This document shows positions 42,095 to 50,553 of a DNA stretch of 64,000 nt, in pieces. The notes under the pieces were generated by a model that was not told where the DNA came from, did no database searches, and worked only from the letters and a program-made list of their open reading frames with translations. Both the position numbers and the translations under genes were made by a program. The stretch is from Nitrososphaerota archaeon (lineage in GTDB: Archaea; Thermoproteota; Nitrososphaeria_A; Caldarchaeales; Calditenuaceae), in assembly GCA_009889515.1 (NCBI GenBank), contig WUQR01000139.1, positions 992,001 to 1,056,000 on the forward strand, in the 5' to 3' direction. Numbering within the stretch: position 1 is the first letter of the stretch; every line of letters begins with the position of its first letter.

Positions 42095-42687
42095 ACCTCG
42101 ACGCGGAAGGCCTCCGCGGGGCTCATTTTTGAGGCGTGGTAGGAGGGGTAAGCCGTGGCGAAGAGTGAGAGTATGGCCGCGTAGAGCAGTCCCTGCCCCA
42201 TTATGTAGAGATACTCGGCTGGTGCAACTAGTCCGATATCTGCAGCTCTACCATAGGCTGCGAGGAGCCCCACACCGATTCCGAGCCCTATTAAGACTCC
42301 GAGCCCCCCACCAATCACTCCTATTACGAGAGACTCGATAAGGTAGAGGAGTAGCACGTGCCTATCTGCTGCCCCAAGCGTCTTGATTGTAGCAATCTCT
42401 CTATAACGCTCAGCGACCGAGATTAGCAGTGAGTTGAATACGCCTAGACCCGCCACCAGAAGCGCTACGAAAATGAGCCAGAACTGATACGCGGCGAACT
42501 CTGTCCCCGCAGTTGCACGGTTTACGGCCCCAAGCGTGAGTATTACAGTCATAAACGCTATAGCCAGCAGGACTGAGAGCATTGTCAGTAGTGAGCGGCT
42601 AAACCTCTTCCTTATGTTTAGGAAGACGAGCTTCAGTAGCTCGCTTGCCGGGAAGGACACTCGGCCAAATGTCCGCTCTTTAGCCAT
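42091..42687 (-). CDS. Minimal four-helix FtsX-like permease without periplasmic core
   Basis: A 198-residue protein keeping the four transmembrane helices of a MacB/FtsX permease (about 33-53, 68-92, 113-143, 160-185), but only some 13 residues join helices 1 and 2, where MacB has a domain of about 200. The cytoplasmic coupling segment RYREIATIKTLGAADRHVLLLYLIES and the ending YPSYHASKMSPAEAFRVE are classical. It therefore looks like a functional but stripped version, not random decay: the frame is clean and start and stop are coupled to its neighbours. No ATPase is adjacent. Confidence 0.78.
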   Translation of the reverse strand: MAKERTFGRVSFPASELLKLVFLNIRKRFSRSLLTMLSVLLAIAFMTVILTLGAVNRATAGTEFAAYQFWLIFVALLVAGLGVFNSLLISVAERYREIATIKTLGAADRHVLLLYLIESLVIGVIGGGLGVLIGLGIGVGLLAAYGRAADIGLVAPAEYLYIMGQGLLYAAILSLFATAYPSYHASKMSPAEAFRVEV

Positions 42688-42690
42688 CGG

Positions 42691-43119
42691 TTAATACGTT
42701 GAGCCGCGCTGATTTAAGCGTTGGCCTCCCTCTTTATCCATCCCCACCCTCAAGTAGATGAGGCCGCGGGTTGACAGCATTTGAAGATACCGAAGTAGGC
42801 TTACCTCCGCTTCCTCCCGCGTCATCTTAAAACTCTTCACAAGTAAATCCGCAATCTCTCTCACACTCCTTTCCCCATCTATGTTCTCCCAGACAAACCC
42901 ACCCACCTTGTCGAGTATGAAGGTGCGGAACTCGGGGACTGGTAGGAGGCGCTGAAGAACCCCACGGGGGCGAGGCATCCTAAGCCTGATACTTAACTCG
43001 CCCGAGGCTGTGGTGGTGGACTCGGTGTTGGGGTTTTTCACGGGTATCATCTTCAGAGCCTCTTCCAGACTTATCGTTGGCAGCTGGGGTCTCCGTCTTC
43101 TAAACAGTCTCAAGACCAC
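42691..43119 (-). CDS. PqqD-like peptide-binding protein
   Basis: A 142-residue protein whose residues about 65-125 form a PqqD/RRE winged-helix domain: RTFILDKVGGFVWENIDGERSVREIADLLVKSFKMTREEAEVSLLRYLQMLSTRGLI. In RiPP systems such domains hold precursor peptides for radical-SAM enzymes, but none is encoded nearby. The basic N-terminal part (LRLFRRRRPQ) may contact membrane or nucleic acid. The start is GTG. It is followed three bases later by the minimal FtsX permease, so the two probably act together, and PqqD may serve here as a regulatory subunit. Confidence 0.75.
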   Translation of the reverse strand: MVLRLFRRRRPQLPTISLEEALKMIPVKNPNTESTTTASGELSIRLRMPRPRGVLQRLLPVPEFRTFILDKVGGFVWENIDGERSVREIADLLVKSFKMTREEAEVSLLRYLQMLSTRGLIYLRVGMDKEGGQRLNQRGSTY

Positions 43120-43207
43120 TAGCCAACCCTGGCTCGGGGATTAAAGATTTTTCATCACTGGCCCGCAGAAATAAAGGTTATAAGGTGCAAATCCAAGTGA
43201 AGTCCCA

Positions 43208-44596
43208 ATGCCGCGCAAAGTAGTGCTAGGTGATGATGACCTGCCTACCGAGTGGTATAATATTCTGCCCGACCTTCCCAAACCCCTACCGCCGCCCATC
43301 GACCCAGCCACAAGGTCTCCAGGCCCAGGGATACTGCCGAGACTCTTCACGAAGGAGCAGTTAAACCAAGAGATGAGCACTGAGAGATGGATCAAGATTC
43401 CAGAAGAGGTGAGAGAGGCTTACAGGCTTTGGAGGCCCACACCACTCATCCGCGCAGTCAGACTCGAGAGAGCATTGAAGACCCCGGCCCGGATTTACTA
43501 CAAGTACGAGGGCGTCTCACCGCCAGGCTCCCACAAGCCCAACACGGCTGTGGCCCAGGCCTACTACTACATGAAGGAGGGTGTGGAGAGGGTGACTACG
43601 GAGACTGGTGCCGGTCAGTGGGGAAGCGCACTAGCCTTCGCCAGCATGCTCTTCGGGCTTAAGGCCACCGTATACATGGTTAGAGCGAGCTATGATCAGA
43701 AGCCATATCGCAGGATATTGATGCAGGCGTGGGGGGCTGAGATACTGCCTAGTCCGAGCGATAGGACCGAGTTCGGGAGGCGGATACTGCAGTCTGATCC
43801 AGACAATCCAGGTAGTCTTGGGATAGCGATTAGCGAGGCGATAGAGGATGCCCTGAACCACGACAATGTAAAGTATAGCATAGGTAGTGTGGCGAATCAT
43901 GTTCTGATGCATCAGACAGTCCAAGGCTTGGAGGCCAAGAAACAGCTAGAACTGCTGGACGAGTATCCCGACATCGTGGCCGGCTGTGTAGGCGGTGGTA
44001 GCAGTTTTTCAGGCCTCTTCTGGCCCTTCTACTACGACAAGGTCTCCAAGAAGGCGCCGAAAGAGGTTAAATTCGTCGGTACCGAGCCCACCGCCTGCCC
44101 CACCATGACTAAGGGCGTCTACACCTACGATTTCGGAGACACGGCAAGGCTGACCCCAATGCTCCCCATGTATACTTTGGGCTCCGACTTCATACCCCCA
44201 CCCATTCACGCAGGCGGCCTCAGATACCACGGAGACGCCCCAACCCTCTGTCTGCTCCTGAAGGAGGGCTACATCGAGCCTAGGGCCTACAATCAGGTGG
44301 AGGTCTTCGAAGCGGCCACAATCTTTGCGCGGACTGAGGGAATCATACCCGCACCTGAGCCAAGCCACACAATAAAATACGTGATAGATGAGGCGCTAAG
44401 ATGTAAGAGAACCGGTGAGGAGAAGGTCATACTTTTCAACTTATGCGGCCATGGGCACTTCGACCTCCAGGCATATCAGGAGTTCTTCGAGGGTAAGCTC
44501 CAGCCTTGGGAGTATCCTGAGGAAGCAGTGAAGAGGTCGATAGAGCGCCTCCTATCCGAGTATCCGTGGGTCAAGGACCTCCCCTTCCTGAAGTAG
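43208..44596 (+). CDS. trpB2: Tryptophan synthase beta-like protein TrpB2
   Basis: PLP enzyme that makes tryptophan from serine and indole, often working without TrpA in thermophilic archaea. At 462 residues it has the length of the TrpB2 class, with the long N-terminal extension ([20 protein letters not shown]). The PLP lysine lies in GSHKPNTA near residue 113, the family loop [15 protein letters not shown] follows, and the phosphate-binding [10 protein letters not shown] is near residue 260. No other trp gene is nearby, so salvage of free indole is more likely than a local biosynthetic operon. A GGTTATAAGG element lies about 30 bases upstream. Confidence 0.95.
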   Translation: MPRKVVLGDDDLPTEWYNILPDLPKPLPPPIDPATRSPGPGILPRLFTKEQLNQEMSTERWIKIPEEVREAYRLWRPTPLIRAVRLERALKTPARIYYKYEGVSPPGSHKPNTAVAQAYYYMKEGVERVTTETGAGQWGSALAFASMLFGLKATVYMVRASYDQKPYRRILMQAWGAEILPSPSDRTEFGRRILQSDPDNPGSLGIAISEAIEDALNHDNVKYSIGSVANHVLMHQTVQGLEAKKQLELLDEYPDIVAGCVGGGSSFSGLFWPFYYDKVSKKAPKEVKFVGTEPTACPTMTKGVYTYDFGDTARLTPMLPMYTLGSDFIPPPIHAGGLRYHGDAPTLCLLLKEGYIEPRAYNQVEVFEAATIFARTEGIIPAPEPSHTIKYVIDEALRCKRTGEEKVILFNLCGHGHFDLQAYQEFFEGKLQPWEYPEEAVKRSIERLLSEYPWVKDLPFLK

Positions 44597-44650
44597 CACT
44601 CAGGGCAGTGCGAGGTTTATAAGTAGACCCATAGGTCTTAGGCATTAGAA

Positions 44651-44812
44651 TTGGTCCTAACCGACACGTTTCTGATTCAGCTGGCTCAGAGGAGGAGACT
44701 ACACTACAAGATTTGTAGGAAGTGTGGAGCTAAGAACTCGCCGGACGCGGAGAAGTGTAGGAAGTGTAGGAGTAGGAACCTTAGGTGGAAGAAGAGGGAG
44801 CTGAAGAGGTAG
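44651..44812 (+). CDS. rpl40e: 50S ribosomal protein eL40
   Basis: A 53-residue basic zinc protein. The sequence begins with a TTG start and VLTDTFLIQLAQRRRLHYKIC, and the four-cysteine zinc site is CRKCG (residues 22-25) plus CRKCRSRN (residues 36-39). It ends in a run of lysines and arginines (RWKKRELKR). Length and motif match archaeal eL40 without the ubiquitin fusion found in eukaryotes. A TTTATAAG element about 30 bases upstream (near 44616) gives it its own promoter. Its stop is six bases from the convergent gene. Confidence 0.93.
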   Translation: MVLTDTFLIQLAQRRRLHYKICRKCGAKNSPDAEKCRKCRSRNLRWKKRELKR

Positions 44813-44818
44813 AGGGTC

Positions 44819-45577
44819 TCAACCAGAATCCCTAACTTTTAGGTGCGACATCTTCACTGGAACGGACCTGAAGAGGGGATGTATCTCGACAGAGAGGTCT
44901 CTGGCACTAGGCGGCGCCGCTATTACCCAAGCGAATTTTATTCCATTAAGCGATGTCCCCACGTTGGGGTGATACCCCCTCTCAATCAGGACTACGTCGC
45001 CGTCTCTGACTATGTGGGCCTCTTCACCCGCCTCGTCCATCAGGAGCTGAACACCAAACCCTGGAGCCATCCCATAGAAGATGTATGCTTCAGGCTTGCC
45101 ATCATGCCGGTGTGGAGGATAACTGGTCCACGAGCCCCCAATGCTCTCGGTATAGCCTGCTAGAAAACGGTCAACTGGGTCGTCCTCACCAATCATCAAA
45201 AAGATGGTCCGCGCATAACAATCTTGGCCGGATTCTATGCGAGCGGCTTCCTCAAACCTCTTCACAAACTGTTTCCGCTGAGTAAATGCTCTAGCCTCCG
45301 CGACGTAGATATTTGCATCGGATTCGGCTCGTATCCTGAGCTCAGTTCCCCGCGGCGTGTAGATCATATCTCTTACATGAAGCTGCTCGCCGTTCACAGC
45401 CATGGAGCCGTCGGTCGAGAAGACTATTCGTTCATACTCGCCAGCCCCAATGGAGTATTCTTCTCCACGCCTAGCCCTTACGTGGTATAGGGCGAAGTCA
45501 CCTGTTACAAATAATCTCTCTAAGACGCTGTGGGTTTCACTTGCACGTATTAGGAGACCCCTCAATCCATAACACAC
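44819..45577 (-). CDS. KduI/IolB family sugar-acid isomerase
   Basis: A 252-residue double-cupin of the family containing 5-deoxyglucuronate isomerase (IolB) and 5-keto-4-deoxyuronate isomerase (KduI). Seen: the N-terminal cupin with FALYHVRARRGEEYSI and DMIYTPRGTELRI, and the metal-binding second cupin with SYPPHRHDGKPEAYIFYGMAPGFGVQ near residue 150 and a third histidine in IERGYHPNVGTS. IolB acts in inositol breakdown and KduI in pectin or uronate breakdown; the sequence alone does not decide. It is the last gene of the livK-G-F operon, three bases after an aldo/keto reductase. Confidence 0.85.
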   Translation of the reverse strand: MCYGLRGLLIRASETHSVLERLFVTGDFALYHVRARRGEEYSIGAGEYERIVFSTDGSMAVNGEQLHVRDMIYTPRGTELRIRAESDANIYVAEARAFTQRKQFVKRFEEAARIESGQDCYARTIFLMIGEDDPVDRFLAGYTESIGGSWTSYPPHRHDGKPEAYIFYGMAPGFGVQLLMDEAGEEAHIVRDGDVVLIERGYHPNVGTSLNGIKFAWVIAAPPSARDLSVEIHPLFRSVPVKMSHLKVRDSG

Positions 45578-45580
45578 CGC

Positions 45581-46591
45581 CTACTGGGGGGTGGGCTTGG
45601 TTATCTCGTCGATTCTTTTCAGGTCGTCTGATGAGAGCTTCACGTCTACTGCCTGCAGATTCTCCTCAAGCTGCTCCGGCCTTGTTGCTCCGATTATCGG
45701 TGCGGTGACCTCTGGTTGATGGAGTATCCACGCTAGGCTGAGCTGGGCCAGCGTTATGCCCTTCTCCTTAGCCATCAGGGCAAGCTCGTTCGCTATCTTG
45801 AGATTTCTCTCGGTGAGGAGGGGGTTTACTGAGGTGCTGTATGAGGCCCTCGCGTCACCACCCACGCCGGCGAGGTATCGCCCGGCCAGCAGTCCCTGGG
45901 CCAACGGCGAGTAGCAAATTACTCCTAGGCCCGTCTGCCTCACTAGGGGGAAGAGCTCCTTCTCGGCCTCGCGCTGGAGAAGGTTGTAGAGTGGCTGGAC
46001 ACTGACAAACTTGACTAGCCCAAGCCTCTCCGATATTGCGAGGGCCTCAGATATCTGCCAGGCCTGAAAGTTTGAGCACCCGACATAGTGTACTAGGCCA
46101 GCCCTAACTAGGTCGTCGAAAGCCCTCATCGTCTCCTCAAGAGGCGTCGACGGGTCAAAACCATGGGCCTGGTAGAGGTCGATATAGTTGGTCTGGAGCC
46201 TAGAGAGGCTGTCCCTCACCGCCTTCATTATATGCTTTCTGGAGAGGCCCTCATCATTTGGGCCAGTGCCCATGGGAAACCTAACCTTGGTCGCGATAAC
46301 GAGCGACTCCCTGTCGACCGTCTGGAGGAACCTGCCCAGAAGCCTCTCTGCATATCCTACATGGGTCACGGGAACCGGGGCTACTGCCCCGTGATATCTG
46401 TTAGCGGTATCGATTGTGTTTATCCCCATATCGACGGCTTTTCTCCAGAGCTTGAGGGTTGCCTCCTCGTTGATCTTCCTCACACCATAGGAATCCACCT
46501 CGGGGAGCGTCGGCAGATACCACGTGCCAAGCACTAGGCATGAGACTTTTAGACCGCTCCGGCCTAGCTGTCTATACTGGATGGGCATCAT
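45581..46591 (-). CDS. Aldo/keto reductase (IolS-like)
   Basis: NADPH-dependent TIM-barrel reductase of 336 residues. The catalytic tetrad is readable: aspartate in NTIDTANRYHG with its tyrosine (about residues 55-62), lysine in VIATKVRFPM, and histidine in DLYQAHGFDP. QPLYNLLQREAEKEL and the late cofactor loop PIIGATRPEQLEENL follow the form of the AKR11/IolS group. The ATG overlaps the LivF stop by four bases. Together with the KduI/IolB-type gene it suggests that the attached Liv-type transporter imports a polyol, sugar acid or similar compound. Confidence 0.87.
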   Translation of the reverse strand: MMPIQYRQLGRSGLKVSCLVLGTWYLPTLPEVDSYGVRKINEEATLKLWRKAVDMGINTIDTANRYHGAVAPVPVTHVGYAERLLGRFLQTVDRESLVIATKVRFPMGTGPNDEGLSRKHIMKAVRDSLSRLQTNYIDLYQAHGFDPSTPLEETMRAFDDLVRAGLVHYVGCSNFQAWQISEALAISERLGLVKFVSVQPLYNLLQREAEKELFPLVRQTGLGVICYSPLAQGLLAGRYLAGVGGDARASYSTSVNPLLTERNLKIANELALMAKEKGITLAQLSLAWILHQPEVTAPIIGATRPEQLEENLQAVDVKLSSDDLKRIDEITKPTPQ

Positions 46592-47301
46592 CCACCACCC
46601 AATCCCAGATACATGCGTCCAAGCTCCTTATTATTTAGGAGTTCGGAGGGGTCACCCTCGAACAACACTCTCCCACCAACCAGTAGGACAGCATGGTCTG
46701 AGAGCCTAAGTGCCTTAACAACACTCTGTTCAGCAAGAAGCACCGTAAATCCATGGTCATCCCTCAGCCTCCTAACCACATCCAGCACAGTATTCACCAT
46801 CTTTGGGGAGAGGTTGGCCGTGGGCTCATCAAGCATGATGACTTTGGGCCGCCTCATCAAGGCCATGCCAATCGAGAGCATCTGCCGCTCCCCACCGCTC
46901 AGACTCGCAGCCTTTCTGTGGAGCATATTCCTGAGGAAGGGGAAGAGCTGGAAGACCTCCTCTGTCCGCTTTCTTCTCTCCTCCTCGGACAGCATATACC
47001 CACTCATAAGAAGATTCTCACGGACAGTAAGATCTGTGAAGAGATTGTTGATTTGCGGGAGGTACGCTATGCCCAGCCGTGCAATCTCGTGAGGGGGACG
47101 CCCAGACAGCTCGACACCATCGAGCTTTATGGAGCCGTTATAGACGCTGGTCTGCCCGAAGATGGTCTTTAGAAGCGTACTCTTCCCACTGCCATTAGGA
47201 CCTAGTATGGCTGTAATCTCGCCGCTCCGCGCTTTCATCGAGACGCTAAACAGAATCTGAAGCCTCCCGTAGCCTGCATCCACGCCCTCGATTGTTATCA
47301 T
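46588..47301 (-). CDS. livF: Branched-chain-type ABC transporter ATP-binding protein LivF
   Basis: A 237-residue ATPase with Walker A GPNGSGKSTLL near residue 35, Q-loop LPQINNLFTDLTVRENL, signature SLSGGERQMLSIGMAL, Walker B IMLDEPTANLSPK and the H-region LLAEQSV, all in the LivF form. It pairs with the overlapping LivG to drive the LivHM channel encoded divergently at 49639-51623. It overlaps LivG and the aldo/keto reductase gene by four bases each, so the transporter and catabolic genes share a transcript. Confidence 0.93.
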   Translation of the reverse strand: MITIEGVDAGYGRLQILFSVSMKARSGEITAILGPNGSGKSTLLKTIFGQTSVYNGSIKLDGVELSGRPPHEIARLGIAYLPQINNLFTDLTVRENLLMSGYMLSEEERRKRTEEVFQLFPFLRNMLHRKAASLSGGERQMLSIGMALMRRPKVIMLDEPTANLSPKMVNTVLDVVRRLRDDHGFTVLLAEQSVVKALRLSDHAVLLVGGRVLFEGDPSELLNNKELGRMYLGLGGG

Positions 47302-48068
47302 GATAACTTCTCACCAAGATAGCTCTCAACCACGTCTGGGATTGTGAGCACTTCCTCGGGCGAGCCCTCCGCAATCAAGCGCCCATTAAACATTGCCAAG
47401 ACCCTGTCTGCATATTTCATGGCCAAGTCAAGCCTGTGTTCGACAAGTAGGGCGGCGAGACCGAGCTCCGAGACAAGCCGCCTTATATGTGATAGGACTG
47501 ACTCGGCTATCACGGGGTTAAGCCCAGCTGTGGGCTCATCCATCAGGATAACCCTAGCTCCACTCATTAGGACCCGGCCAAGCTCGAGAAGCTTCATCTG
47601 GCCACCGCTCAACTTCCCCGCAGGCTGGTCCCTAAGCTTCTCCAACCCCACCAGCTCCAGAATCTGGAGGGCCCTCTCGACTAGCTCCCTCTCTCTGCGC
47701 ACCCATCTACGCCGAAACGGAGCGACACGAATACTCTCACCCTCGGTAGCTCCCGCAGCCATCAATATGTTATCAAGGACTGTTAGGTTGGGGAAATGCC
47801 TAGCAGTCTGAAAAGTTCTGACCAGCCCTATACCGAACCGCTCATGCGGTTTGAGGTGCGTGATGTCCTTTCCATCCATCAGTATTCTGCCGCTGTCCGG
47901 GTAGTAGTGACCGGCGATTAGGTTGATCAGTGTGCTTTTCCCGCTACCATTAGGCCCTATTAGGAGTGAGAAAACCCCTCTCCTCAGTGAGAGGTTTACA
48001 CCATCGACTGCGCATACTCCTCCAAACCTCTTCTCCAGCCCTAGACATTTAACTAGGCCGTCGTCCAA
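47298..48068 (-). CDS. livG: Branched-chain-type ABC transporter ATP-binding protein LivG
   Basis: An ATPase of about 256 residues with Walker A GPNGSGKSTLIN, signature KLSGGQMKLLELGRVLM, Walker B VILMDEPTAGLNPV, H-loop LVEHRLD, and the long LivG-type insertion between Walker A and signature (LVRTFQTARHFPNLTVLDNILMAAGA). The TTG at 48068, which follows a purine-rich AAAGGGA, places the ATPase domain at the N-terminus as usual. A longer frame reaching back into the livK gene adds 37 unconserved residues and is rejected. Confidence 0.92.
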   Translation of the reverse strand: MDDGLVKCLGLEKRFGGVCAVDGVNLSLRRGVFSLLIGPNGSGKSTLINLIAGHYYPDSGRILMDGKDITHLKPHERFGIGLVRTFQTARHFPNLTVLDNILMAAGATEGESIRVAPFRRRWVRRERELVERALQILELVGLEKLRDQPAGKLSGGQMKLLELGRVLMSGARVILMDEPTAGLNPVIAESVLSHIRRLVSELGLAALLVEHRLDLAMKYADRVLAMFNGRLIAEGSPEEVLTIPDVVESYLGEKLS

Positions 48069-48100
48069 TCCCTTTAAAAATCTTAAAAAATAGTCCAGAT

Positions 48101-49564
48101 TTAAGTGTATTTCCCTTCGTATCCTCGAGCCCAAGCTACACTGTCTGTAGATGCCTTGTATGTGCCGACGACCTTCCACTCGTATTTGTCGCCAACTTTC
48201 TCGATAGCCCAGACGTCATAGTCTCCTCCAACCCTGTCTCCGTTCTCATTCAGGATAGTCCATCCTGATGCTCCGAAGTATTGGCTGCTTACGATTGGGA
48301 GGACGCCCTTAACCGCTGTCACATCGTACTTGTCCACGGTAAGTATCGATAGTACTAAGACCCAGAGGATGTCATACATCGTGTAGGTGTAGGTTTCAGG
48401 CTCCCTTCCATACACCTGCTTGACCTTATCTCTAACCCGTTCGAATATATCGCTAGTGGTTGCTGCAAAGATTGTGTGGAGGAATTTTGTGTCTACGTTG
48501 AATTGGGCAGATGTTGCGTCATTCTGTATGTCGCCTGAACCGGCGGTACCGTCGCTCCCAAACCATCGCACTGATCTCAAGACATCACGCTTCGCCGCCT
48601 CCTGCAGTAGCAACACAGCCTCCTCGAAGGAGATTAGGTGAACAGCCACGGCTCCTTGCCCATACTTTGAAATCGCATCCCTCACCTTACTCTCAAGCGT
48701 CGCAATCTCTGTGGCAAACTCCTTGGCATCCGGATTGTACCGTATTCCAGGATCTACTGCGCCTCCTAGCCTCTTGAAGGCACTCTCAGTGGCTGCCTTG
48801 AGACCATCACCGTATGTGTCACCTCTCCATATGGGCACATAGTATCGGATTCCTGCATCCCACATTAAACGGGCCAGTGCCGGGCCCTGCTTCCTGTCGT
48901 CAGGTATGAATCTGAATATGTTGTCGCCGGGTACGGCCAAGTCTACGGCTGTTGAGGATTGGCTGACGACGAGTATATTGTTCTCATCGGCATAGGTCTT
49001 CAGGTTTCTAACCTCACGGCTGCTCAGGGGGCCGGCCACCATCTTCACTCCACGGGCAGCGAGTGCCTGCAGCTTTGCTAGGGCCTGCTCAGGCTGCGTA
49101 GCCGTGTCCTCGATCTCTAAGACAACCCTCAAGTTAATACCACGCTTCGAAAGCCACGCATTAATATCGTCTCGAGCAAGTTCCAAGGCCACTCGCTCAT
49201 TCTCACCGAATGTCCTCAAGTCGCCTGAGAGGCTTAGCAGCGCACCAATGCGTATCTCGCCGCTAAGCGTCACCTTCTTATCTAGTAGGGAGGCCGGTAT
49301 GTATGGAAGTCCATCACCGAGCTTGACTACCGCCGGCTCCAGAATAGGCGGCAATGGAGCGGCAGGCTGGGGCTGACCCACGGTTGTGGTGATTGTTTTC
49401 TCTTGTACGACCGTTCTCTGCTGGACAACAGTGGTTGTCAATGTAGCGGGGGGGTTAAAGGAGGGGCCTACGAAGATGCCTATGACACCTCCCACTACCA
49501 GCCCTACAACCAGCAACGCGATGGCAGCGGCGGTTGAGATAGCGCGTAGACTGGGCTTGTTCAT
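48101..49564 (-). CDS. livK: Liv-type ABC transporter substrate-binding protein
   Basis: A 487-residue periplasmic-binding protein of type 1 fold tethered by an N-terminal helix (about residues 10-33: STAAAIALLVVGLVVGGVIGIF) and a threonine/proline-rich linker. The binding domain begins IRIGALLSLSGDLRTFGENERVALELARDDIN and contains KMVAGPLSSREVRNLKTYADENNILVVSQSSTAVDL, as in amide/branched-chain binding proteins. The specific ligand cannot be read off, and the operon's sugar enzymes argue against assuming amino acids. The ATG lies about 28 bases from a TATA element shared with livH. Confidence 0.9.
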   Translation of the reverse strand: MNKPSLRAISTAAAIALLVVGLVVGGVIGIFVGPSFNPPATLTTTVVQQRTVVQEKTITTTVGQPQPAAPLPPILEPAVVKLGDGLPYIPASLLDKKVTLSGEIRIGALLSLSGDLRTFGENERVALELARDDINAWLSKRGINLRVVLEIEDTATQPEQALAKLQALAARGVKMVAGPLSSREVRNLKTYADENNILVVSQSSTAVDLAVPGDNIFRFIPDDRKQGPALARLMWDAGIRYYVPIWRGDTYGDGLKAATESAFKRLGGAVDPGIRYNPDAKEFATEIATLESKVRDAISKYGQGAVAVHLISFEEAVLLLQEAAKRDVLRSVRWFGSDGTAGSGDIQNDATSAQFNVDTKFLHTIFAATTSDIFERVRDKVKQVYGREPETYTYTMYDILWVLVLSILTVDKYDVTAVKGVLPIVSSQYFGASGWTILNENGDRVGGDYDVWAIEKVGDKYEWKVVGTYKASTDSVAWARGYEGKYT

Positions 49565-49565
49565 T

Positions 49566-49600
49566 GTAAGTTATGTGAACGGGCTTACAGTATATAAACT
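49566..49600. promoter_or_regulatory. Divergent livK/livH promoter with inverted repeat
   Basis: TATATAAA at 49592-49599 can be read as a TATA element in both directions, serving livK (ATG 49564) and livH (TTG 49639). Between it and livK lies an inverted repeat, TGTAAG (49566-49571) and CTTACA (49585-49590), separated by 13 bases. It overlaps the expected livK transcription start, a good position for a repressor. No regulator gene is adjacent. Confidence 0.55.
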
Positions 49601-49638
49601 TTAAATTGAGACCCTTAATTATATATCGGATAACCCCC

Positions 49639-50553
49639 TTGATCGATCCAGCAATAGTAAACACGCTAGTTTTCTCAGGGATAGCGGCCATGTCAAGTGT
49701 GGGCTTGACCCTAACCTATCTGACCACCCGTGTCCCCAACTTTGCCCACGGATCATTTCTCACGATCGGGGCATACATGGCTGTGTATTGGGCCCAAATC
49801 CTTCAGAGAAGCCCCTACGAAGTTCTCTGGGCCTCCGCACTACTAGGTGGCGTGGTTTCAGTTGCGCAGTACAAAATCGTGCTAAACCCGCTCAGGAGGA
49901 GGGGTGCTTCACCAACCTACCAGATGATCGCCACATTGACTGTCGCGTTCTTCATCTTTGGTGTCATGAGTATTTTAGCCGACTATTTTGGCAAGACATA
50001 CAAGGTTAGGGTCAACTACATAGCCCTTCGGTCATTCGACCTCGAGATTGCGTCGATTCCTCTGGTTATGCTGCTGTCACTGGCCTCCGTCATCCTATCC
50101 ACAATCCTCCTCTACATCTTTCTCAACAAGACGCGGACCGGTGTGGCTCTGAGGGCGTCAATCGAGAATCCAGACCTCGCTCAAGTATTAGGCATCAATA
50201 TTGAGAGGATGTACATGCTGGCATGGTTTATAGCGGGCTCGCTTGGAGGACTCGCCGGCCTAATGTACGCAATGTGGCTCCCAGTTACAACCACTGCAGG
50301 TGACGAGTTCCTGCCAACTATCTTCGCATCCAGCATCCTAGGCGGATTATCCAGCATATTTGGCTCGCTGGCTGGCGGGGTATTAGTGGGAGCGGCAAAC
50401 TCTCTCATACCGCAGATGATAGCGGCGCTAGGCTTCACAGAGATAATACAGTACCGGCCGATCATACCCCTGCTGATAATGTCGATAGTCCTTCTAACAA
50501 TACCCCAAGGAATAACCTCCATGACCATCAGGTGGGTGAGGACTGCGAGATGA
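49639..50553 (+). CDS. livH: Branched-chain-type ABC transporter permease LivH
   Basis: A roughly 304-residue permease with eight or nine helices. The N-terminal MSSVGLTLTYLTTRVPNFAHGSFLTIGAYM is the LivH hallmark, and the coupling-loop region TRTGVALRASIENPDLAQVLGINIERMYMLAWFIAG matches the family's EAA-like segment. The TTG at 49639 gives the usual short N-terminus; an earlier TTG at 49606 would lie upstream of the likely transcription start. It overlaps livM by four bases (ATGA). Confidence 0.92.
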   Translation: MIDPAIVNTLVFSGIAAMSSVGLTLTYLTTRVPNFAHGSFLTIGAYMAVYWAQILQRSPYEVLWASALLGGVVSVAQYKIVLNPLRRRGASPTYQMIATLTVAFFIFGVMSILADYFGKTYKVRVNYIALRSFDLEIASIPLVMLLSLASVILSTILLYIFLNKTRTGVALRASIENPDLAQVLGINIERMYMLAWFIAGSLGGLAGLMYAMWLPVTTTAGDEFLPTIFASSILGGLSSIFGSLAGGVLVGAANSLIPQMIAALGFTEIIQYRPIIPLLIMSIVLLTIPQGITSMTIRWVRTAR

